The position numbers were made by a program, and so were the translations under genes. From an uncultured Peptoniphilus sp. (GTDB taxonomy: Bacteria > Bacillota > Clostridia > Tissierellales > Peptoniphilaceae), in assembly GCF_946222045.1 (NCBI RefSeq), contig NZ_CAMILN010000032.1:1-22491 (forward strand): DNA of 22,491 nt, read 5' to 3'. Below, in pieces: positions 8,013 to 16,073 of this stretch. The number at the start of each line of letters is the position of its first letter. Positions within the stretch are counted from its first letter, which is position 1. The notes under the pieces were generated by a model, which had not been told where the DNA came from, made no database searches, and was given only the letters and a program-made list of their open reading frames with translations.

Positions 8013-9512
8013 CTACTTTTTAAGTAGGAGTCTCATAATTTCTCTTATCTCATCAACTCTTAACAGGATTAGAAGTATAAGATAAATTCCACCAGCAACA
8101 ATAATGGAAATAAGAAGAGATAAATTTATACTAAGACTTTTTGTCAGAACTTCATAAACAAGTCTCGAGCCAAGTGCCATGGCTCCTGATGAGATTATTA
8201 TTTTTATAAGATTTTTAAGAAGTTTCTTATCAAACACATTTCCAATCAATCTTATAGAAGAGAAATACATTGCAAGGGCTCCCACAATAAAGGAAATTGA
8301 TGTAGCAAAAGCAATTCCTCTTATTCCCATAACCTTTGAAAGTAAAAGTGCAAGGGCAATGTTAATTCCAACAATAATTAGAGAATTGTAAACTGGAGTT
8401 TTGTTGTCCCCAAGAGAATAGAAAACTCTTGATATAATTTCACGGACTCCAATTCCTATAACACCAAAGGCAAAAAAGGATAAAACTGTAGCAGTGATCT
8501 TGGCATCTTCAACAGAAAATTCTCCACCAACAAATAAGAGATTTACAATTGGGAAAGAAAAAATATAGAGACCAAAGGCAGCTGGCACAACAAGAATTAG
8601 CATGTTGGATAGACCTTCTGAGAGGGCAGATTTTAAGTTTTCTAAATCCTTTTTTGATCCAAACTTTGCAAGCTTTGGATAAGTTGCAGTGATAATTGAA
8701 GTTACAACAATTCCTGTGACAAAACTCTGTAGCTTGTAGGAATAATTTAAGATTGAAATTCCACCAGCGTAGGCTCCAGATGCAAGAGAACGTGAAATCA
8801 TAAAGTTTATTTCAATTGCAGAAGTTGAAATCAAAATTGGAAGAATAGAAGTAAATAACTTCTTAATATCTTTATTAAATTCAATTTTAAAAGAATGCTT
8901 GTAGCCAAGCTTCTTTATTGGCCTAATAAAAATCCCATATTGAAGGACAAAGGCCAAGAAAATTCCCACAGCAAGATAATTTATTCCCATCTTGTAGGCA
9001 AGCCCCATGGAAAAAATTATTATGATGTTCATTATAATTGAGTGAAGGACAGAAATTACAAACTTTTCATGAATTTGTAAGTAGGCCTTATAAATAGAAC
9101 TCACTGCTGTGACAGCAATTGATAGCATGGCAACTCTTGATACAAAAATTGCAAGTTCAAGTTTTTCTCCAGAAAAACCTTCAGCCATTAACTTGACAAG
9201 AGGTCTTGCAAATATAATAGAAAGAATCGTCATTATTGCAAAGACAATAAAAATTATATTTGAAAGATTTGCAGTGAAGATGTCAGCAAGTTTTTTGTCT
9301 TCCCTCTCCTTAATTTTGTCGTACATAGGGATATAGCCGTTGGCAACAGCACCACTAATGACATTGGTAAAGGTCATGGGAAGTTGAAAGGCCACTAAAA
9401 ATATATCTGCCACCATGCCAACTCCAAAGAAGTAAGCAAGGGCCTTCTCCCTCAATAGTCCAAAGACCTTGGAGAGGATTGTAATTATCATAAGTATATA
9501 TGAAGTCTTCAT
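8013..9512 (-). CDS. murJ: Lipid II flippase MurJ (MVF family)
   Basis: A polytopic membrane protein of 499 residues that moves lipid II, the peptidoglycan precursor, across the cytoplasmic membrane. The N-terminus, with FGLLREKALAYFFG (residues 17-30) then ADIFLVAFQLP (35-45), is typical of MurJ/MviN. Hydrophobic segments run along the whole length, consistent with the usual 14 helices of the MOP superfamily. Length and start are normal: AGGAGA lies 6 bases before the ATG. It has its own promoter (9553-9581). A Wzx-type O-unit flippase is a possible alternative because both are MOP exporters, but the N-terminal motif favours MurJ and no sugar-polymer genes are nearby. Confidence 0.9.
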   Translation of the reverse strand: MKTSYILMIITILSKVFGLLREKALAYFFGVGMVADIFLVAFQLPMTFTNVISGAVANGYIPMYDKIKEREDKKLADIFTANLSNIIFIVFAIMTILSIIFARPLVKLMAEGFSGEKLELAIFVSRVAMLSIAVTAVSSIYKAYLQIHEKFVISVLHSIIMNIIIIFSMGLAYKMGINYLAVGIFLAFVLQYGIFIRPIKKLGYKHSFKIEFNKDIKKLFTSILPILISTSAIEINFMISRSLASGAYAGGISILNYSYKLQSFVTGIVVTSIITATYPKLAKFGSKKDLENLKSALSEGLSNMLILVVPAAFGLYIFSFPIVNLLFVGGEFSVEDAKITATVLSFFAFGVIGIGVREIISRVFYSLGDNKTPVYNSLIIVGINIALALLLSKVMGIRGIAFATSISFIVGALAMYFSSIRLIGNVFDKKLLKNLIKIIISSGAMALGSRLVYEVLTKSLSINLSLLISIIVAGGIYLILLILLRVDEIREIMRLLLKK

Positions 9513-9552
9513 TTTTTCTCCTTTAAATATAAAGATGGCTTTAACCCCAAGT

Positions 9553-9581
9553 ATTATATATTTATTTAAATTTATTTACAA
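9553..9581 (-). promoter_or_regulatory. murJ promoter
   Basis: On the minus strand, TTGTAA (9576-9581) lies 17 bases from a perfect TATAAT (9553-9558). The start would be near 9546, giving a leader of about 34 bases. No clear terminator separates it from the ATPase gene upstream, so readthrough from that gene is also possible. Confidence 0.7.
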
Positions 9582-9607
9582 GTTCACTTCTATCTTATAA
9601 ATAAAAG

Positions 9608-10816
9608 TTATTTCTCATCCTCTAGTAAGAAATCAACTATATTTTTGTGAATGATCCCCTTTTGTGAAAAATCAAGTTTATCCATGGAAAGAACATACTT
9701 TGGATAATTGTCTTTTATTAAATCATAAACTCCAAACTCCCTTTCCCTAGTTTTTTCATTTTCCATTAGGTATGATATTTGAAAATAAGAAATAATCTCG
9801 CCTCTTTTTGCCACAAAATCTATTTCTCTATCCTTTACTTTTCCAATTTTCACATCATAACCTCGTGATAAAAGCTCAATGTAGACGATGTTTTCCAAAG
9901 TTTTTTCAATATCTTTTAGGTTGGAAAATCCCATAGACTGCCTAAATCCATGATCTGTCAAATAATATTTTTCATCAACCTTTAAGAGTTTTTTGCCTTC
10001 TAAATCAAATCTTGGAACTTTTTTTAAGACAAAGGCTCTGTTGCAATATTCCAAATAATTTAAAACAGTGTCTACAGAAATATTTCGATTTTCGTTCTTT
10101 AAATAATTTTTTATTGCACTAGCAGAAAAAGTCGCGCCAATATTTTGCATTGCGAAGCTGAGAATCCTATTAAAAATATCAACATCTCTTATATTGTTGT
10201 AGTTCAAAACATCTTTCATGAGGACTGTGTTATAAATATCATTTAAATATTTTTGAGAAACCTCTTCCTCAAGCTTGAAATATTTTAAACCTGGCATACC
10301 ACCAATTTTTATAAACTTTTGAAATAAATCTTCTTTATTTAAATTTAAATCCTTGTAAATCTCTGAAAATTCGTCAAAGCTTAAGGGCTGAATTTCAAAT
10401 TCAACATATCTGCCGGCAAGAAGTGTTGCCAAGTCACCAGAAATTAGTTTTGAATTTGACCCAGTGATGTAAATGTCTGAATCAAAGCTAACCCTCAGGG
10501 CATTTATTACTTTCTCCCAATCCTCGACTAACTGAATTTCATCAAAGAAAAAATAAACTTTTCCCTTTATGTCTTCCAATTTTTCATTTAAATATTCTTT
10601 TAATGAAGTCGCATCATTAATTTCAAAAAATTCAAAGGATTCAAAATTCATATAAATTTTATTTTCTTCAGGAATATCCTTTAAAACGTCGTTCTTAATA
10701 ATATTTAAAATTGTAGATTTTCCAACACGTCTCATTCCAGTTAAAATTTTTACAATTGGTTTATCAATAAAATTTTTAATTTTTTCTATATACCTATCTC
10801 TAAAAATATAATCCAT
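9608..10816 (-). CDS. AAA ATPase of the DUF4143 family
   Basis: A 402-residue protein of the AAA_14/DUF4143 type (COG1373-like), whose members are widespread in anaerobes and lack a settled function. Walker A is GMRRVGKST (27-35), Walker B FFFDEIQ (89-95), with a sensor-like TGSNS at 118-122. A winged-helix-like segment follows at about 225-270. The C-terminal part (305-350) resembles a PD-(D/E)XK nuclease fold: Glu314, REIDF with Asp333, then QIS at 346-348 where a nuclease would have E-x-K, so cleavage is doubtful. I start at the ATG at 10816, with GGAGGG 6 bases upstream, rather than 18 codons further up, because the longer form would begin upstream of the promoter. Its promoter overlaps a repeated palindrome, which suggests self-control. 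Confidence 0.85.
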   Translation of the reverse strand: MDYIFRDRYIEKIKNFIDKPIVKILTGMRRVGKSTILNIIKNDVLKDIPEENKIYMNFESFEFFEINDATSLKEYLNEKLEDIKGKVYFFFDEIQLVEDWEKVINALRVSFDSDIYITGSNSKLISGDLATLLAGRYVEFEIQPLSFDEFSEIYKDLNLNKEDLFQKFIKIGGMPGLKYFKLEEEVSQKYLNDIYNTVLMKDVLNYNNIRDVDIFNRILSFAMQNIGATFSASAIKNYLKNENRNISVDTVLNYLEYCNRAFVLKKVPRFDLEGKKLLKVDEKYYLTDHGFRQSMGFSNLKDIEKTLENIVYIELLSRGYDVKIGKVKDREIDFVAKRGEIISYFQISYLMENEKTREREFGVYDLIKDNYPKYVLSMDKLDFSQKGIIHKNIVDFLLEDEK

Positions 10817-10833
10817 TTGAATCCCTCCACCTA

Positions 10834-10851
10834 TTTCGATTATACTCGAAA
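10834..10851 (-). promoter_or_regulatory. Palindromic operator-like site, copy 1
   Basis: TTTCGA-6-TCGAAA (minus strand TTTCGAGTATAATCGAAA), 20 bp if the outer A/T pair is counted. It contains the -10 box TATAAT of the ATPase promoter, so a protein bound here would block transcription. An identical 18-mer occurs 39 bp upstream and a 15/18 match lies further upstream in the opposite orientation. Confidence 0.65.
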
Positions 10852-10867
10852 TTAAATTATTTTTCAA
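10839..10867 (-). promoter_or_regulatory. Promoter of the DUF4143 ATPase gene
   Basis: On the minus strand, TTGAAA (10862-10867) is 17 bases from TATAAT (10839-10844). The start would fall near 10832, right before the ribosome-binding site, so the leader is only about 16 bases. The -10 box is embedded in palindrome copy 1. Confidence 0.75.
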
Positions 10868-10872
10868 CATGG

Positions 10873-10890
10873 TTTCGATTATACTCGAAA
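10873..10890 (-). promoter_or_regulatory. Palindromic operator-like site, copy 2
   Basis: An exact copy of the 18-bp palindrome, here flanked by g and c that add one more pair (10872-10891). It also contains TATAAT on the minus strand, but no matching -35 box is seen 16-18 bases upstream. It therefore looks like a binding site more than a second promoter. Confidence 0.6.
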
Positions 10891-10894
10891 CTCT

Positions 10895-10929
10895 TTGAGA
10901 TTTTTTATTTATTTCTACTATAATCGAAG
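10895..10929 (+). promoter_or_regulatory. Divergent promoter-like sequence with site copy 3
   Basis: TTGAGA (10895-10900) is 18 bases from TATAAT (10919-10924) on the plus strand. The -10 box lies within a third version of the motif (10912-10929, TTTCTACTATAATCGAAG) that matches the minus-strand form at 15 of 18 positions. No plus-strand gene follows: the only ATG downstream (10955) opens 11 codons. A transcript from here would run into the convergent terminator at 10978-11007. Confidence 0.4.
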
Positions 10930-10977
10930 GTCTGAATTGTTTTTATTATAACTTATGGGATCAATTGGCACACAATT

Positions 10978-11007
10978 AAAAAAGCCTTGAGTGTAAACTC
11001 AAAGCTT
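10978..11007 (-). terminator. Terminator of the two-component/ABC operon
   Basis: An 11-bp stem with one G-U pair (10982-10992 with 10997-11007, loop gtaa) is followed by a U run on the minus strand. It lies just past the stop of the small three-helix protein and ends the operon that begins with the response regulator. Confidence 0.87.
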
Positions 11008-11013
11008 GTGATT

Positions 11014-11271
11014 TTATATAAAAGAGTTAATGAACATAACTAGTGGAAAAATTATAATTAACAAAAAATTTAATATTCCAAACAATACCGACTTCTCTTT
11101 AATTGCAAAGATAAGACCAATAAGTCCTATAATCCTACAGATAAATAAACTTGTGAGACCTGTTGGTTTTAAATTTGTAAAACTTTCAAAAATATCTACA
11201 GGTATCAAATAAGAAATTATAAAAACTCCTACGCCAATAAAAAATAAATACTTGCTAATACTTTTTCTCAT
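11014..11271 (-). CDS. Small three-helix membrane protein, last gene of ABC operon
   Basis: An 85-residue protein with three hydrophobic segments (about 7-24, 40-58 and 61-83), separated by a short polar loop around residues 25-38 and a KEK turn at 58-60. I do not recognise the family. AGGAGGGACCT lies directly before the ATG, and the TAG stop of the permease gene falls within that ribosome-binding site; the gap is only 9 bases, so translation is probably coupled. Its place at the end of a regulator-kinase-ABC operon suggests an accessory subunit or immunity-type protein, which is inference only. Confidence 0.75.
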   Translation of the reverse strand: MRKSISKYLFFIGVGVFIISYLIPVDIFESFTNLKPTGLTSLFICRIIGLIGLIFAIKEKSVLFGILNFLLIIIFPLVMFINSFI

Positions 11272-11280
11272 AGGTCCCTC

Positions 11281-13749
11281 CTAGTCAAATCCTCTTATCA
11301 AATCAATGGGGTCAATCTTTAAAATACTTTTTAAACTTATCTTGTAAATTAAAATATTTATTCCATAAATCAAAATTCCAAAAGCAATGAAATACTTATA
11401 TTCAAAATAAGACAACAAAATTTTCATATCCAATGTTGGTGATATTTTTGCAATCATAAATAAAGCAGCAAAACTTACTATTAAAACTATTGCCAGTGAT
11501 TTGATTTCTTCTAATATAAAATCTCTTGTAAATTTGTTTTTCAGTTCTTCCTCATCTATTCCACAAGACATTAAAGATCCAATTTCTTTTTTCCTTGCCA
11601 TTAAACTTAAATTAATGGAAGAATATCCATTAGTTATATTTAAAATAAAAATTATACTTGCAATAGAAATTATCATAAGTCCAAAAGTTTTTACGTCTTT
11701 CATGCGATTTGCCTCTACATCTTTACTTGTAATTAAATTATAAGTTTCATTATAAGCAATGGATGAATCTAATTTGTCTTTAATTTCATTCTTTATATCG
11801 TCTAACTTATTTTCATCAACTTGCATTGAGAGTTCATAGGTGTTTCTTCTCAAGTCATTGTTGTTTTTTAAATAATATTTATTCCATTCATCTAAGAGTT
11901 TAAAATATGTGTCAAAGTCAAGATATAAATACACATCAAAAGGTAGTCTTCTTTGCCTAAAGTCCTTTGTGTCATCAATTAATTTATCTACTTTAATTGA
12001 ATAATTGTAATCTTTTTTCTCTGTTATAGAGTAATTTAAACTATTTATGTTTTTAAAATATTTTGTTGTTTCTGAACCATCAATTGGTGCATTTGGATTG
12101 ACTTGGACTTTATTTAATAGCAAAGCCTCTCCCTTTTTGCCACCTATCTTTTCAAAAGTTTCATCATCTAAGGCCGTAATAATTCCATCGAGATAAAAAT
12201 CTTCGCCATTATCATAATATTTTCGCATTTTCTCATCTAAGTCAAGAGACCTAAACTCATCTGAATAATTTTGCTCCTTACTAAGAGAAATATATTTTTC
12301 AGTTGAAAGGAAGGCTCTGTCATTTTCTGTAATCTTCATTATATCCTTTAAGACATTTGGAACTTCAGCTTCATTTGAATGAATCAAAATATTAATATTA
12401 GTATTATATGTGTAAGTATTCTTCACCCTATTGTACTTTGCCATAGAGAAAACTATCAAAAAAATTGATACAATTATCATTCCAATTGCAGAAATATATC
12501 TCTGAGAAGAAATAGTTTTTAAATTATTTATCTTTAATTCCTTCCAAATATTTTTATTCTTCTTTAGTTTTATATTTTTGTCACTAAAGTTGCCCTTTAT
12601 ACCATCAATTATATTTATCTTTGCGATTTTTTTAGCTGGAGCAAATATTGATATGAAAATTATAAAAAAGCAAATTAATAGAACTACAAGTGAAAGGCTT
12701 GGCGAAAATTCTATATACTTGTACTTTTCCTCTTCCTCTACAATCCTTTGAATTCCAAGATTGAGTAGGTTGATTCCTCCATATCCGAAAATATGTCCCA
12801 AAACTATTGGTAAAAATGAAATTTTTAATCCATCTTTTAAAAGCAACTTATAAATTTGATAATCCGTTGACCCAATGGATTTGTACATTGAAATTTCTCT
12901 TATCTTTCTTAGTCCCCAAACTGTAAAAATATTTTTCACAAAAAATATAAAAATAAGGATTGTAACAAAAATTAAAAGAGAGTCTACAATTATCTGCCTA
13001 TTTTGTTGTAAAAGACTTCCATCAACATTATAGTAATCTTTCATTATTTCGCTAAATTCTAGTTCTACTTTATCTTTATTCAAGGCAGATGCAATTTCTT
13101 TTTCTAAATTATCTTTATTACTATAGGCTTTTCTAAAATTATGAAATCTTACAAAGCTATTGGTCTTTGCATCCTTTCCAATGACAGTAGAAGCATAGAA
13201 AATCTTCATATTTTCATTGTAAAGATTTCTTGTGATACCACTTATTACATATTCTTTGCTATTTTTTCTTGCAAATTCTTCATCCTTAGTAACACTTGAA
13301 ACTGCTTTTATTTGTTTTCCATCAACTAGTCTATTCCCAAATTCTACTTTTACCTTATCGCCAATTTTTAAATTTTCTTTTTCTGCAAGACTTTTTGGTA
13401 TGGTAATTTCGCTATCTTTTGTAGCAAAACTTCCTTCTTTTAGCATATTATCTTCTAACATCTTGTTGAAACCATGATCTGTAAAATTTATCACTAAGAC
13501 ATTTTGAGATAGCTTGGCAGAATTATTTTCTACTGCAACTTCTCCCACTTCTTTAATGTTTTTTATTTTTTTTAATTTACTTGAGTCACCAGAATCTGTA
13601 TCAGGCATAATTTTAGCATCATAAATTGATCTGTTCCTAAAATATTCATAATCAAACTTATTATTTACATATCCAAAGTAAACACAAAATGTAAAGAAAA
13701 TTGCAGTAATAAAAAGCGAAAGGGAAATTGAGAGATTCTTCTTATTCAT
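11281..13749 (-). CDS. FtsX-type ABC transporter permease, two-domain
   Basis: A membrane protein of 822 residues (numbering here from the ATG at 13758, so subtract 3). TM1 is at about 10-30, then an extracytoplasmic domain to about 255. A first FtsX-like domain (256-375) carries the KIREISMYKSIG coupling stretch. A second copy starts with a TM at 423-440, a second large outer domain to about 688, then three helices (694-712, 755-775, 787-808) with KEIGSLMSCG at 724-733. Permeases of this kind work with MacB/LolD-like ATPases, usually in mechanotransmission or peptide handling, not simple import. I start at 13749 because GGGAG lies 9 bases upstream; the ATG at 13758 has no spacing. It overlaps the ATPase gene by 8 bases. 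The substrate is unknown. Confidence 0.88.
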   Translation of the reverse strand: MNKKNLSISLSLFITAIFFTFCVYFGYVNNKFDYEYFRNRSIYDAKIMPDTDSGDSSKLKKIKNIKEVGEVAVENNSAKLSQNVLVINFTDHGFNKMLEDNMLKEGSFATKDSEITIPKSLAEKENLKIGDKVKVEFGNRLVDGKQIKAVSSVTKDEEFARKNSKEYVISGITRNLYNENMKIFYASTVIGKDAKTNSFVRFHNFRKAYSNKDNLEKEIASALNKDKVELEFSEIMKDYYNVDGSLLQQNRQIIVDSLLIFVTILIFIFFVKNIFTVWGLRKIREISMYKSIGSTDYQIYKLLLKDGLKISFLPIVLGHIFGYGGINLLNLGIQRIVEEEEKYKYIEFSPSLSLVVLLICFFIIFISIFAPAKKIAKINIIDGIKGNFSDKNIKLKKNKNIWKELKINNLKTISSQRYISAIGMIIVSIFLIVFSMAKYNRVKNTYTYNTNINILIHSNEAEVPNVLKDIMKITENDRAFLSTEKYISLSKEQNYSDEFRSLDLDEKMRKYYDNGEDFYLDGIITALDDETFEKIGGKKGEALLLNKVQVNPNAPIDGSETTKYFKNINSLNYSITEKKDYNYSIKVDKLIDDTKDFRQRRLPFDVYLYLDFDTYFKLLDEWNKYYLKNNNDLRRNTYELSMQVDENKLDDIKNEIKDKLDSSIAYNETYNLITSKDVEANRMKDVKTFGLMIISIASIIFILNITNGYSSINLSLMARKKEIGSLMSCGIDEEELKNKFTRDFILEEIKSLAIVLIVSFAALFMIAKISPTLDMKILLSYFEYKYFIAFGILIYGINILIYKISLKSILKIDPIDLIRGFD

Positions 13750-14422
13750 TTTTCTCATCTCCCACTACCTTGCCATCAACAATTGTTATTACTCTTTCTG
13801 CTTCTAGAGCTATAGACTCATCATGGGTGATTACTATAATTGTCTGTTTTAAAGTCCTGTTAAAATATTTTAAAATTTCAATTATTTCTCTTGAATTTTC
13901 CCTGTCTAGGTTTCCTGTTGGTTCATCAGCCAGCACTAGAGACGGAGAATAGATAAGACTTCTTGCTATGGCAACCCTTTGTTGTTGACCACCTGATAGT
14001 TCACTTGGAAAAGAATCTAACTTATTTTCTATTCCTAGCTTTCTAACTGTATCTAATAAGACTTCTTCATTGATTTTTCTCTTATCAAGCTTTAGAGGCA
14101 ACTCAATGTTATGCCTAACTGTTAAGTTGGGAACTAAATTATAAAATTGATAAATTAGACCTACTTTCCTCCTCCTAAAAAGTGCTAATTCTTTTGATGA
14201 ATATTTTGAGATGTCATTGCCGTCTATAAATATTTTTCCGGAACTTGGATTGTCAACTCCACCCAACAAGTGAAGAAGAGTTGACTTGCCTGATCCACTT
14301 GGCCCAACAATTGCAATAAATTCTCCTTTTTCAATTTTTAAATTAACATCATCAATTGCTTTTACAAGATTTTCTCCACTTCCATAAGTTTTTGATAAGT
14401 TTTCAGTTCTAACAATTTCCAT
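13742..14422 (-). CDS. ABC transporter ATP-binding protein (LolD/MacB-like)
   Basis: The 226-residue ATPase that powers the adjacent permease. Walker A is GPSGSGKS (40-47), the Q-loop Gln is at 92, the signature LSGGQQQR starts at 142, Walker B with LADEPTG is at 164-170, and the switch His is His200. All are intact. The sequence pattern (RTENLSKTYGSG at the start, SGKSTLLHLLGG) is that of the LolD/MacB/BceA group. GGGAGGT lies 4 bases before the ATG. It is 47 bases after the kinase gene and overlaps the permease gene, so ATPase and permease are surely one transporter. Confidence 0.95.
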   Translation of the reverse strand: MEIVRTENLSKTYGSGENLVKAIDDVNLKIEKGEFIAIVGPSGSGKSTLLHLLGGVDNPSSGKIFIDGNDISKYSSKELALFRRRKVGLIYQFYNLVPNLTVRHNIELPLKLDKRKINEEVLLDTVRKLGIENKLDSFPSELSGGQQQRVAIARSLIYSPSLVLADEPTGNLDRENSREIIEILKYFNRTLKQTIIVITHDESIALEAERVITIVDGKVVGDEKNE

Positions 14423-14457
14423 ATGTACCTCCCTCTATTTGTCTTAATAATAAAGGG

Positions 14458-14473
14458 TTAAAATGACTTTTAA
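14458..14473. promoter_or_regulatory. Palindrome before the ABC ATPase gene
   Basis: ttaaaa-tgac-ttttaa, a 6-bp inverted repeat overlapping the kinase stop codon, lies 36 bases before the ABC gene. Regulators of BceR-type modules often bind inverted repeats before the transporter genes. Here the repeat is pure AT outside its centre and may be chance. No good promoter is seen between it and the ABC gene. Confidence 0.25.
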
Positions 14474-15333
14474 GTGACATTGTAAAATTTAATTTTAAAA
14501 ATCGCACCATTTTTTCCATTTTTTACAGATATATCTCCATTGTTTGCCTCAACAATTGATTTTGCCATGGCAAGTCCTATGCCAAAGCCCTTAGAGTCAG
14601 GACTTTTGTAAAATCTTTCAAATATTTTTTTGAAGTTTTCTTCATTAATCCCTCCACCGTCATCTTCAATTGTTATCTCTGTATAAATTGGATTTTTATT
14701 TGTAGAAATTTTAATTTTTGTAAGACCATCAAGGCTCAAGGCATTCTTTATAATATTTATTAGGGCTTCAGAGATCCAATAGTAATCGACTTTTATCTCA
14801 TAATCCTCGTAGTCACAAATAATTTTTATATTTTTCTCATCAATTGATTTTCTTAAAATATCCAAAACATAGTCAAGTATTTCTGAAATAAAAACCTCTC
14901 TATTGTCCATCTTGTCAATATTTGCATCAAGACTAGATAGCTTTAACAAGATGTCAGCAAGAGAGTTAAGCCTTTCAAGTTGAGACTCTAACCTTTCAAT
15001 CTCTTTTTTATTCTCTTCAGTCTTATCAATTGTTTCCAAATCAAAGACCATTGAAGTGATTGGAGTCTTTATTTGATGGGCAATATCTTCTAGGTTTTGC
15101 CTTTGCTTTTTTGAATTTTTCTCTACTAATTCTCTTGCCTCAACAAGTTCTATAAATATCTTATAAATCTTATCTTCCAATATAGAAAAATCATCTTGGA
15201 CCATGGGAATAGAATAGTTCTTTTCTTCCAACCTATCTATAAGTTCTTCCAATTCCTCAATTCTCTTCTTTTGTCTTTTCTTTAAAAAATAATAAAGTGC
15301 CAATAAGCTCACAGGGTAAAATAAATAAATCAT
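14470..15333 (-). CDS. Sensor histidine kinase, single N-terminal TM
   Basis: A 287-residue kinase partner of the adjacent regulator. One membrane helix (about 2-17) is at the very N-terminus with no outer sensor domain, then a charged coiled-coil stretch (18-80). The H-box IAHQIKTPITS has His86; the N-box has Asn197 (NIIKNAL); the G1 box is DDGGG at 224-228; the F-box is FERFYK at 238-243; and G2 is GFGIGLAM at 249-256. All catalytic boxes are present. Kinases with no sensing domain beside an ABC transporter usually receive their signal through the transporter, as in BceS-type systems. The ATG overlaps the regulator stop codon (TGATG). Confidence 0.93.
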   Translation of the reverse strand: MIYLFYPVSLLALYYFLKKRQKKRIEELEELIDRLEEKNYSIPMVQDDFSILEDKIYKIFIELVEARELVEKNSKKQRQNLEDIAHQIKTPITSMVFDLETIDKTEENKKEIERLESQLERLNSLADILLKLSSLDANIDKMDNREVFISEILDYVLDILRKSIDEKNIKIICDYEDYEIKVDYYWISEALINIIKNALSLDGLTKIKISTNKNPIYTEITIEDDGGGINEENFKKIFERFYKSPDSKGFGIGLAMAKSIVEANNGDISVKNGKNGAIFKIKFYNVT

Positions 15334-15980
15334 CAGTCCATCCTATAACCTATTCCACGGATTGTCTTAATAATATCTCTGTCACTTTTGTCTCTAATTC
15401 TTTTAATAGTGGCAGTAAGTGTATTATCGTTGACAAACTTTTCTCGCCTATCCCAAAATCTCTCTAGTAAAAAGTCCCTAGTAAAAATTCTATTGGGGTT
15501 ATTTATAAATAATTTCATAACTTCAAATTCTAATGAAGTTAAATCTAGTTTTTTATTTTTATAATAAAAGCTTCCCTCATTATTGTTTAGAGTTAAGTCT
15601 TTAAAGCTAATAAAATCATCTTCTACAAGAGCCGTCCTAAGAGTCTTATCTATCCTCGCTCTTAAGATAGAAAGCTTAAAGGGTTTTGTAATGTAATCGT
15701 CGGCTCCACTATCTAAGGCTCTCACTATAAATTTCTCATCGTTTTTTACTGTTGTGATTATTACTCTCACATTGTTTTCTCTCAAAGTCTTCAACAAGTT
15801 GATTCCATCTCTATCAGGCAAATTTATATCTAAGATTGCCAAGTCAAAAGAATTATTTATTTTTATCTTTGCTTCTTCAAAGCTTTTACAAGTTTCTACT
15901 TTAAAATTATTTTTTGACAAGTAGGACTCAATTCCTCTTGATAAATTTTCATCGTCTTCTATTAGAATTATTTTTTTCAT
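15333..15980 (-). CDS. OmpR-family response regulator
   Basis: A 215-residue regulator. The receiver domain (1-115) has the acidic pocket Glu8, Asp9 and Asp10, the phosphorylated Asp51 (LAILDINLPDRDG), Thr77 and Lys99 (ITKPF). The DNA-binding winged helix (about 125-215) ends with TIRGIGYRMD. I start at the ATG at 15980, which has AGGTG 6 bases upstream. A longer reading from GTG at 16019 adds 13 residues with no support and would swallow the promoter region. It is the first gene of the regulator-kinase-ABC operon and probably controls the operon and its transporter. The target is not visible in the sequence. Confidence 0.95.
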   Translation of the reverse strand: MKKIILIEDDENLSRGIESYLSKNNFKVETCKSFEEAKIKINNSFDLAILDINLPDRDGINLLKTLRENNVRVIITTVKNDEKFIVRALDSGADDYITKPFKLSILRARIDKTLRTALVEDDFISFKDLTLNNNEGSFYYKNKKLDLTSLEFEVMKLFINNPNRIFTRDFLLERFWDRREKFVNDNTLTATIKRIRDKSDRDIIKTIRGIGYRMD

Positions 15981-16009
15981 TTGATCACCTAATAATATCT
16001 TGTAAACAA

Positions 16010-16018
16010 ATTCTATCA
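16010..16018 (-). promoter_or_regulatory. Extended -10 promoter-like site before the regulator gene
   Basis: On the minus strand TGATAGAAT is an extended -10 box (TAGAAT at 16010-16015). No convincing -35 hexamer lies 16-18 bases upstream. The start would be near 16003, with a leader of about 23 bases. It is the only reasonable candidate between the terminator at 16074 and the regulator gene. Confidence 0.35.
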
Positions 16019-16073
16019 CACTTTAGTTTTTAAAAGAATTTTAATCATTTTCCATTGTTTAAAATTTTCACAA

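Noticed and set aside
10817..10870. N-terminal extension of the ATPase by 18 codons to an upstream ATG
   Set aside because: It would start upstream of the predicted promoter and through the palindrome; the ATG at 10816 has a strong GGAGGG at ideal spacing.
13750..13758. Permease start three codons upstream (ATG at 13758)
   Set aside because: GGGAG directly abuts that ATG with no spacing; the ATG at 13749 has the proper 9-base gap. The difference is three residues and not important.
15981..16019. N-terminal extension of the response regulator to GTG
   Set aside because: The receiver domain begins at MKKIILIEDD, and AGGTG precedes that ATG; the extension overlaps the promoter-like site.
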